From Uloborus plumipes (taxonomy: Eukaryota > Arthropoda > Arachnida > Araneae > Uloboridae), in assembly GCA_038373865.1 (NCBI GenBank), contig JAXGGA010004513.1:23496-87495 (forward strand): DNA of 64,000 nt. The letters are read 5' to 3'. Below the pieces are notes generated by a model. That model was given only the letters and a program-made list of their open reading frames with translations. It was not told where the DNA came from and searched no databases. Position numbers and translations under genes: made by a program. Below are positions 56,619-64,000 of this stretch, piece by piece. The first letter of the stretch is position 1. Every line of letters starts with the position of its first letter.

Positions 56619-58084
56619 CTAGCTGTACCCGCACGGCAATGCCCGTGCAATAAATGTAAAGGAAGTTAACTAAATAAAGTTTAACTCACTCTTGAGACGT
56701 TATTCTTATTTTCGTATGTGTGCGTGTGACGAACTTATTTATTTTTAGCGAAATTTTTACGTTTCAATGGAAATTTTGACAAAACTGTAGTGCCAAGATT
56801 TTCGAAAGCTCTCAACGAACACAGCAATATTGCCCTTGAAATTTATATAATTCACCGATTTAACAATAATTTCAATGTAAAATTGGTCGCTAAATCTAAA
56901 TTTATTAACATAGGAAACCGATTGTGTCAGGTAGCTCAGCTACAACCATTCTTCCATGATATTAATGTGAACATTAAAAGGCTAGAAATATAATGTCTTT
57001 CGTAGCATCTCTTTGAAGTGATTACAATCTAACAGTAACCCTCAAATAAGCAAGATTTCACTGGCTGGGAGGTTTGGTAAATTTCCCGATTGTTGCCAAA
57101 CTTTATGACGCCAAATACGAAGGGTAACTGAATAGCGGTGTTACCAAAAATGTCAGAATGGAACTATTATTGTTAAAAATTTAGTGATGGCGGCATTAAA
57201 TACACGTTTTAAACATGCAATAAAATACTCTTTAGACTGCAAACAACTACTGTTCCTTCCCAGAGCGTTTTCTTTTTCTTTTGATTTGGAGAAAGTAGTG
57301 TTTCACTGGCTGGGAGGTTCAGGAAATTTCCCAATTGTTGCCAAACTTTACGAAGCCAAATACGAAGAGCCATCACTATTTTTTTTAACAATAATAGTTC
57401 CATTCTGACATTTTCGGTAACACCGAATTTTGAGGAAGTCAACTAGATAAATTTAAATTCACTCCAACCCGCTTTGAAGAAAAATTATTATTTTCTTCAG
57501 TTCAAATGCGCTCCATCTTTTAAATTCCACTTAAAGTCATGTTAAAGTTTAAATCAATTCGCCAAATAAATATAAAAGACAGAAAGTTAAGTTAGGAGAT
57601 ATTATATAATCAAATTGAATAAATTTTCAAGGCTTAAATCTATACGCTAATTTAAACCACAAAGTAACTTCAGGGACAAAAGAGGAGCTGATCAGGAAAA
57701 TGGACCTAGTGTTTCAGTATTGCGTACATAGTTAAGCCTTAAAAATTGGCTAAATTTTATTAATTAATATCTCCTGTTGTAATTAACGGACAGAAACGTG
57801 CTAAAACTTTTCTTTTTCAGAAAAAAAACCCTTTCCAGCGATATATAATGCTTTGGGGTGGGGGAAGGTTTTCCCCCCTCAATTATGGCGGATACACCAA
57901 AAATGAGATTAATTAATTAATTTAAAAATAACTAATTCGAAATTTAAAGTTTGGCGTTCGAGGTGCACGAGGGCGGGGTACGTTCGAATTTTTGAGCGAA
58001 GTTTCAGGTCTGTAGGTGCTGCGGGGGCTTCTGGTCAGCGGTTACAAACGAATGAACAAACACCGTCATCTTTATGTATATAGA
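56619..58084 (-). mobile_element. Helitron (1.47 kb) nested in Helitron
   Basis: On the minus strand it starts TCTATATACATAAAGATG after an A and ends with hairpin GCACGGGCATTGCCGTGC and CTAG followed by T. Host bases A and T flank it. It is the same family as 18032-18874 but carries an extra ~0.76 kb near its 3' side (about 56670-57430). That extra DNA has a direct repeat (GGCTGGGAGGTT, 57061 and 57307) and inverted arms (GTCAGAATGGAACTATTATT / complement, about 57150 and 57392). No recognised gene. Confidence 0.85.
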
Positions 58085-58384
58085 TTAATGACCTATATTT
58101 TTTCTCTGGTACCATTTTGAAAATGTATTTTTAAATAAAATTGCAATTACTGTTTTTAGAAGGGACTTTTTTTGGTTGCGATCCAAATATTAAATGAACT
58201 GTTTCGTTTAGAATTTTGCAGTTAATATTACAGGAAGAAAGCGGTTTGGAAATAATTGTTTTGTGTAAGGAATTTTATTTGTTATTTACGGAGAGTGCTA
58301 AGTATGCGCTACTTGATATCGTCTTTATTTTTGAGAAAGCATGTGCAAATAATTCGATTGATTCTTTGATGCAGGAAAGCTTTT

Positions 58385-58655
58385 TAGCGAGATGCTTTAG
58401 CGGGGAGTAGTTTGTTGAAACTTTCCTTGGTACTTTAACGGCGAGCCGCCTTGGCGGTGAGTAGTTTATTGAAACTTTCCTCGCTACTGTAAAGGCGAGC
58501 CGCCTTGACGGCGAGTAAACTGTTTAAACTTTCCCCCATTACTTTAAAGGCGAGCTGCCTTGGTGGTGAGCAGGTTGTTTAAACTTTCCTCACTGCTTTA
58601 AAGGCGAGACGCCTTGGCGGCGAGTAGTATTCTGAAACTGCCTTCACTACATTAA
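58385..58655 (+). repeat. ~60-bp GC-rich minisatellite in Helitron
   Basis: Five units contain GGCGAGCCGCCTTGGCGG(T/C)G, which can fold on itself, followed by a GAGTAGTTTGTT and AACTTTCC segment. A related array is at about 59565-59745 in the tandem neighbour. Confidence 0.85.
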
Positions 58656-58686
58656 AGCCCGTGCAACGCCGGGCCACGCAGCTAGT

Positions 58687-59784
58687 TACTACTATTAAAA
58701 TATGTCCGTCTGAAGCTTGAACTCCTCAAAAACCGCTGAGAGTAGAGAATCAAACATTAAAACCCCTGAGAGTAGAGAATCAAACATAGTACCATTCGAC
58801 TTGAAATTTTCTAAGGAAGATAATAAGACCAACCGCGTGATTCTACGACGTTAATTAGCTGAGATATTAATTGAAACGTTATTTAAATGTTTTGCACTTT
58901 TTAAAATTCCAAGACATCTATTTATTTCCGTTGCCATTTTAAAATAAATCGTTAGTTAAATTATTGAACTATTTAAAATTCCAAAACTTTTATTTCTTAC
59001 CGTTGCCATTTTGGATTAAAGCGTTAATTAAATTATAGAACTATTTAAAATTTCAAGGCATTTGTTTCTTATCGTTGCCATTTTGAATTAAAACAAAAAT
59101 TAAATTATTGAACTATTTAAAATTCCAAGATATTTATTTCTTTCTGTTGCCATTTTAAATTAAAACGTTAATTAAATTATAGAACTTTCTTAAATTAAAG
59201 AGTCATTTTTTCCATTGTCATTTTGAATATGTGTTACAACAAGGTTCTAACAATTGTTTTCATTCTAATTAATGAGTTATATTTTTCTCTGGTACCATTT
59301 TTAAAATGTGTTTTTAAGTAACATTGCAATTGCTGTTTTTAGAAGGGACTTTTTTTGGTTGCGATCCAAATATTAAATGAACTGTTTCGTTTAGAATTTT
59401 GCAATTAATATTACAGAAAGAAAGCGGTTTGGAAATAATTGTTTTTGGTAAGGAATTTTATTTGTTATTTAGGGAGAATGCTAAGTATGCGCTACTAGAT
59501 ATCGTCTTTATTTTTGAGAAAGCATGTGCAAATAATTGATTGATTCTTTGATGCAGGAAAGCTTTTTAGCGAGCCGCTTTAGCGGGGAGTAGTTTGTTGA
59601 AACTTTCCTCATTACTTTAAAGGCGAGTCGCCTTATTGGCGAGTCGTTTGTTAAATTTTTCCTCGCTACTTTAAAGGCTAGCCGCCTTCTGCACTACTTT
59701 GAAGGCGAGCCGCCTTGGGGGCAAGTAGCTTTCTCAAACTGCCTTCATTCATTAAAGCCCGTGCAACGCCGGGCCACACAGATA
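58687..59784 (+). mobile_element. Second Helitron, head-to-tail with the first
   Basis: It begins about one base after the CTAG of the preceding copy (TACTACTATTAAAATATGTCC) and is colinear with it. The hairpin GCCCGTGCAACGCCGGGC is kept, but the terminal CTAG is mutated (CAGATATC). It contains the uninterrupted equivalent (ATTCTAATTAATGAG, near 59260) of the site where the first copy was invaded. Confidence 0.75.
58865..59185 (+). repeat. ~76-bp tandem repeat in Helitron, array 2
   Basis: Four to five units of the same repeat as 56215-56530. Confidence 0.85.
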
Positions 59785-59864
59785 TCGAAAAATTAAAATT
59801 TCAAAGTAGGGTATTGAGAGGGGGAGTTTGTGTGTCGGTCGTTCGGTCGGTCTTCCTGTCCCCC

Positions 59865-60470
59865 TCCCCCCTGATAACTTTTGAATGAACATTCCGATTT
59901 GGACAAACTTTTTTTTGTTGGAAAGATCTCGGCGAGTACAGCTCATTCACATATTTGAATTTTTGATTTGAACAATTTTTGGTTCAACTTTGAACCGTTC
60001 AAACAACCTGTCCCGCGATGCTAACTTTTGGGTGAACAGTCCGATTTGAACAAACTTTTTTTTACTAGTTAAACTTTTTTTTGTTCGAAAGATCTTTTCA
60101 AGGATACTTCATTCCCGTATCTACATTTTCGATTTGAACAATTTTTCGTTCAACATTGAACTGTTCAAACAAGCTGTTACTCCTAATAACTTTTGAATGA
60201 ACAGTCCGATTTAAACAAACTTTTTTTTGTTCGAAGCATCTCGGCAAGGATACTTTATTACCGTATTTAAATTTTCAATTTAAACATTTTTGGTTCAACA
60301 TTGAACCGTTTAAGCAACCTTTCTCCACCTAATAACTTTTGAGTGAACCGTCAAAATGGAATAAACTTTTTTTTGTTTGAAAGATCTCGGAGAGGCTCTT
60401 TCCCATATTTCGCTTTTTGATTTGAACCATTTTTCGTTCAATATTGAGCCGTTCAGAAAAAAAATTAAAC
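59865..60470 (+). repeat. ~146-bp tandem repeat, four units
   Basis: Units share TAACTTTTGAATGAACAGTC, AAACTTTTTTTTGTT, GAAAGATCTCGG and a GTTCAACATTGAACCGTTC segment that is itself palindromic (GTTCAA...TTGAAC). The second unit carries a ~20-bp internal duplication. Confidence 0.85.
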
Positions 60471-60658
60471 ATTGGCGCCTACGGGGAATTTAAGTTGAAT
60501 GTTGATCCTAAACTTAAAGTCGGATTTGCTTCAAACTAACTTTGTAAGAAAATGGTTTTGATAAATAATGCTTGTAAAGTACTTTTCTGAATAATCTTCT
60601 GTGAGGACTCTGACTCAGACTCCGCAAATATGGCGGAAATGCAGGCTCAGAAAAAAAA

Positions 60659-61020
60659 ATGATTGACTGTGCAGACGATTTTTATTTTATTTATTCATTT
60701 GTTTTATTTTATTTATTCATTTGTTTTATTTTATTTATTATTGTTATTTTTTTTTCTTTTTTCTTGGCAGACGATTTTTTTTGTAACAACATTTTTTCAT
60801 TCATGAGAGCATTTTATTCTTTATTTATTATTTACAACTGGCAACGGATTAAAAGTGAAATTCGAGACATTTTATTAACGGACGAGTTTTTTTTTCTTTT
60901 TTTTTCTTTCTTTGATAAAATGTGTTTTGATGCTCTTTGTACTTTTAGTTATTTATTTATTTATTTTATTTTATTTTATTTATTTATTTATTTATTATTA
61001 TTATTATTTTTTTTTTGAAA
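60659..61020. repeat. (TTTA)n / poly-T low-complexity block
   Basis: Mostly TTTA, TTTTC and poly-T, with CAGACGATTTTT duplicated (60672, 60768). No gene. Confidence 0.85.
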
Positions 61021-62454
61021 ACATTTGAGAATTTTTTCTACGGAAGAACTGTAACAGTTACATTCTTTAAAAGGTGCGACAAAACTTTATTTATTCGTTT
61101 ATTTACTTTTTACGTGTCTATTTCATCTGATGAGAGGGGTATATTTTGCTTTTAGAAATCAGCTTTAAGTGCTAAAAAGGTATGTTTGACATAATTTTCA
61201 GTCTCAGATAATCAAGAGAATAATGATCAGATGCTAAAATGCCGATGTCGATGTAGGGGAAAGTAGGCTCGTTTAGTTCTTGACAGAACTTCTTGTTACT
61301 TCGTGAAGAGAAAATTCAGACATGCGTATTGATCAAAAAGGCCAAGAAAAATTATATTCCTTAAGGATGAAGGAATTGCAAAAACGGCTCGAAAAGACAA
61401 TTCGCCCCTTAAACCTACAAAACTTCAACTTGGGTCAAAAACAGCACGTGACAGCATAAACAGATGAGCAACTGAATCGGAATGCACAAAAAAAACCTAA
61501 GAATTGTGCTTGAGAATTTTCGGACAATGTGTCCCAAATAAGCCAGAATTTATTGGGAAAAGCAGCATATGTATCATCGTGACCAAAAAATGAATGTTAC
61601 TTTCTCTTATAAAAATTATTAAAATTGGGATGGCCTAGATGGATTATAATTCTATTAGCGGGTCTTGAGAAAAGATCCAATGATCATATGCTGTGCTGCT
61701 TTTACTATTAAAATCTGGCTTATTTGGGACACTGTCCGAAAAGGCTCAAGCACAATTCTTTGTTTTATTATGCATTCCGATTCTGGTGTTCATCTACTTA
61801 TGCTGTCACGTGCTGTTTTCGACCCAAGTTGAAGTTTTGTAGTATTAAGGGGCGAATCGTCAGTTCGAGCCGTTTTTTCAATTCTTTCATCTTTAAGAAA
61901 TCTAATTTTTCTTGGCCTTTTTTACAAATACGCAGGTCTGAATTTTCTCTCCACGAAGTAAAAAACAATATATTACCATACTAGAGCCGATTTAAAAGAC
62001 AAAACATTAATAAAGTTGGTTCATTTTCCAATTTCGGCTTCGAAACTTTCTCATCTACTTTACACGCAATCTACAGAGCTTTTGGGATTTTAATTATTCA
62101 TTCAGCAATCTCTGCACTTTATATTCGAATAATAAAGTCCCGCCTTTCCTCCACCAATAACATTTTAAGAGATATTTGCATAAAATCGGACTTTTGTCTA
62201 AACTTTTGAAACAGCAAAAAAAATGTCTTTCGTAATTTCCGATTTTACTTTCGGTTATTTTTTTTAAAAATCTAGACACGTATTTGGGACCATATTGTGT
62301 ACCTGCAGTAGAAATTTGAAAGTTTTCTTTTTATTGATACATTTGCATTTTGTCTAAACTTTTGCATCGCAGTGTATTCTTAGACAGCGAAGTAAAATAA
62401 ATCTGCGTAATTTTCATTCTTGGTTTACATATAAAGTTAAGATTATATATTATA

Positions 62455-62909
62455 CTAGTGAATATGCCCAGCGTTGCTCGGGTTAAAATGTAACATGCGA
62501 AATCTAAGAAGGTATTTTTTGTGAAAACGTGGAAGTTAAATCGGTTTGGAAGAACAACGTAAAATCAAATTTAAATGTGTAATTTATCTTTGTATAAAAT
62601 AGGGGAGCCTTAAATTCATAATTCATTGTTAATCGTAATCTTTGTTGGAATATATTCGTATTTAAAGTGTTAAATTTTATCAATTTGTATGCTTAAAGGC
62701 TTATCTCAATTACTCCATACATTCAAAATTGAAAGATTATGGCGATTTTGAGACAAAAAATTTGAATTTTGAGCTTTTCAGATTTCTTTAAAAATTTCAA
62801 AACCCCATCTATGTGATTTCTAGTGCATCAAGGAACCTCTGTGCCAAGTTTGATGAAAAGCCGACAAAAACTGTGGATTAGTATAAAGAACAAACATACA
62901 AACAAATAT
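62455..62909 (-). mobile_element. Helitron truncated at its 5' end
   Basis: On the minus strand it ends ACCCGAGCAACGCTGGGC (hairpin), then ATATTCA and CTAG followed by T. The interior matches 12952-13560 (CATCAAACTTGGCACAGAGG and neighbours). Its 5' end is lost where the gypsy LTR begins at 62910, so the LTR element landed in it. Confidence 0.8.
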
Positions 62910-62978
62910 TGTAACGAGTCCGTAGCACCTTCAACTTTCTTCAAATGAGCAGTCCAATCTTGAGGAAGTAACTATAAA

Positions 62979-62984
62979 TTTATT
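62979..62984 (-). promoter_or_regulatory. LTR polyadenylation signal
   Basis: AATAAA on the minus strand, about 240 bp downstream of the TATA-like box and 70 bp before the LTR end. Confidence 0.5.
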
Positions 62985-63218
62985 TACAAGTATATACACT
63001 ATTTACAATAAAGCGGGAATCAATTGCTAAACATCCAGCAATTAGGTAGCAAAACAGTACACTGTACTCTCAACAGTAACTTAGCACCACGTATCTAACG
63101 TGAACAGTAATTAAGCAATTACAAAAGCAAAACAAACATCCGCCCAAGCGAATATAACGAGCGAGCTTCTCAGAATCCCATCTGAGAAAAACTGACTGAC
63201 TTGTGTTCAAGGCCAGCT

Positions 63219-63225
63219 ATTTATA
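63219..63225 (-). promoter_or_regulatory. LTR TATA box
   Basis: GAGTATAAATAGCTGG on the minus strand, about 315 bp into the LTR. Its position suits the U3 promoter. Confidence 0.6.
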
Positions 63226-63540
63226 CTCGAAACGTAGTTTCGATAATGTTCCAGAAAAACCCGGAGTATTCCAAATCATTCATAACTTGAACAATTCCAT
63301 TGAGAAAGTTCTAGCGATAAAAAGAAAAAGAAAAAAAAAGAAAACACTCCGAGCGAAAAATGTCTTCACGCTTATTAAATGCAGGGCAAGTGTAAAAACT
63401 ACAAAACGTTACAGGGCCGGTATACTAGTGATAAAGGTGATATCTTCAGATACTTTTGCAACATGACGTCAGATAAAACCAAAACTAATGAAAATGATGC
63501 AAGGCAGGAAAAACAACAACTATTTACAAGATTTGTAACA

Positions 63541-63552
63541 TTGCCCCCTTCC
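63541..63552 (-). promoter_or_regulatory. Polypurine tract
   Basis: GGAAGGGGGCAA on the minus strand abuts the first base of the LTR. It is the expected primer site for plus-strand DNA synthesis in an LTR retrotransposon. Confidence 0.75.
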
Positions 63553-63772
63553 CAAGGACTGCACGTCCCGGGCAGTACAATCCCCAGAAAGGAAGCAAGG
63601 GAAAACTTACAGATACACACATTACATGATGACCAATCATAAACATGATAAACAATAACAATGAGAACATGAAAGAAATAATAACATTGATAAAGTAATA
63701 TTACAAACAATTAAAGGCAAAAGTTATTTACAAAATTTACAAACAAATTACCATGGTAGCTTTAGATTTATT

Positions 63773-64000
63773 TTACGAACAATGGCCATAGTATGGGGCT
63801 AGCCGATCATAATGTACAACCCTAGGTTTTGAATGTGATGACTTCTGGATCCTCACTACGACGTCGTTCAGCCGGTGGAGGACTGTGTAAGGTCCATCCC
63901 AATGCGACTGCAATTTGGGTGACAGACCTTTACGTCGGATGGGATTCCATAGCCATACTTTGTCACCTTCTTGAAAGTCATGACCAGTGGACCTTGTGTC
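63773..64000 (-). CDS. Ty3/gypsy pol, integrase C-terminus (partial)
   Basis: The minus strand is open from the window edge to a TAA at 63773-63775, giving 75 residues. It is the C-terminal end of a Ty3/gypsy polyprotein. The integrase GPY/F module is visible: GDKVWLW near residue 12, then LSPKLQSHWDGPYTV, and RVVHYDRLAPY close to the end. This module follows the integrase catalytic core and assists chromatin or DNA binding during insertion. It stops about 220 bp before the polypurine tract, leaving no room for a complete envelope gene. No frameshift is seen. Upstream gag, protease, reverse transcriptase, RNase H and the catalytic core lie beyond the window, so activity cannot be judged. Confidence 0.9.
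   Translation of the reverse strand, partial: DTRSTGHDFQEGDKVWLWNPIRRKGLSPKLQSHWDGPYTVLHRLNDVVVRIQKSSHSKPRVVHYDRLAPYYGHCS

Larger units (their letters stand above)
56037..58685 (+). mobile_element. Helitron interrupted by another Helitron
   Basis: The 3' end shows hairpin GCCCGTGCAACGCCGGGC, CACGCAG and CTAG followed by T. The 5' border near TACTATTAAAATCTGTCCG is approximate because the TC start is mutated. It is colinear with 58687-59784. A minus-strand Helitron (56619-58084) splits it; without that it is about 1.18 kb. No coding gene. Confidence 0.75.
59785..61295. other. Right part of the insertion: repeats, no gene
   Basis: A four-copy ~146-bp tandem repeat fills 59865-60470 (listed separately). 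Then come about 190 bp of unassigned DNA and a T-rich simple-repeat block (60659-61020). A 119-codon frame there is a by-product of (TTTA)n/(TTTTC)n sequence. The last 270 bp are unassigned. Confidence 0.5.
55423..62374. mobile_element. Mariner-ended foldback split by a 5.4-kb insertion
   Basis: TIRs start CACTGCGATGCAAAAGTTTA and end TAAACTTTTGCATCGCAGTG, flanked by TA (55421-55422 and 62375-62376). The first 430 bp (55423-55854) match 61975-62374 in reverse. The next part of the left arm resumes at about 61296 (ACTTCGTGAAGAGAAAATTC) and matches 61710-61970 in reverse. Removing 55855-61295 restores an ordinary ~1.5-kb foldback. No transposase is present. Confidence 0.8.
62910..63540 (-). mobile_element. 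Ty3/gypsy LTR (3' LTR, 631 bp)
   Basis: On the minus strand it starts TGTTACAAATC and ends GACTCGTTACA, giving the TG...CA ends with a short inverted repeat (TGTTAC). A polypurine tract lies immediately upstream. A TATA-like box and an AATAAA are in proper order within it. The partner 5' LTR is beyond the window. Confidence 0.8.

Noticed and set aside
60659..61018. 119-codon frame resembling a hydrophobic membrane protein
   Set aside because: The Phe/Leu/Tyr-rich peptide is simply (TTTA)n and (TTTTC)n simple sequence translated.
63203..63710. Several overlapping 87-103-codon frames
   Set aside because: They lie across the LTR and the non-coding stretch next to it and have no conserved motif.

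Overview
This window looks like AT-rich animal DNA, most likely from an arthropod. The reasons are the Helitron, Tc1/mariner, piggyBac, hAT and pogo ends, a Ty3/gypsy pol fragment, GT-AG style splice sites, microsatellites and long homopolymers. Nothing bacterial or viral-like in organisation is present. The exact taxon cannot be fixed from the sequence alone. Almost everything recognisable is mobile or repetitive. Only one complete protein-coding gene is convincing: a Tc1/mariner transposase at 16945-17991 (+), inside an element with perfect 27-bp terminal inverted repeats (TIRs) and a TA duplication. Other coding matter is fragmentary: a THAP-domain first exon (26359-26429), the 3' end of a Ty3/gypsy pol with its LTR at the right edge, three decayed Tc1/mariner transposase remnants, and one coding-like fragment at the centre of a giant foldback element.

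Layout. 1-16.8 kb: mostly anonymous AT-rich DNA with dispersed small DNA transposons (a TACTGTC-ended family, PIF/Harbinger-like MITEs with TAA targets, a piggyBac-like MITE with TTAA targets, a pogo-like MITE), Helitron ends and two decayed minisatellites. 16.8-19.3 kb: the Tc1/mariner element, then a Helitron carrying a hAT MITE with an exact 8-bp target duplication, then a pogo-like MITE. 19.3-26.2 kb: simple repeats, a piggyBac-type foldback, a tRNA-like sequence lying within the TIR of an element that holds a Harbinger-like MITE, and a 1.4-kb hAT element with an exact 8-bp duplication. 26.2-37.3 kb: the THAP exon, more MITEs, poly-G/C tracts and dead transposases. 37.3-42.4 kb: a 0.55-kb tandem triplication whose middle copy is split by a 2.7-kb Helitron that itself holds another Helitron, followed by a further Helitron.

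42.8-55.3 kb is the centrepiece: a ~12.5-kb palindromic, Foldback-like element. Its ends are ~160-bp near-identical TIRs. Inside them are arrays of a 138-bp satellite in opposite orientation (about 7 copies left, about 60 right), then ~1-kb unique inverted arms, then a ~0.4-kb central loop with a coding-like fragment. A hAT MITE sits in the right arm only, and the matching empty site is readable in the left arm.

55.4-62.4 kb is a second foldback (mariner-like ends, TA target) split by ~5.4 kb of inserted DNA. That insertion contains two head-to-tail Helitrons, one of them interrupted by an opposite-strand Helitron. 62.4-64 kb: a Helitron truncated by the LTR of a minus-strand Ty3/gypsy element that runs off the window.

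There is no evidence that these features act together as a pathway. The story is layered transposition, and the nesting order can be read directly in several places from target duplications and empty sites.
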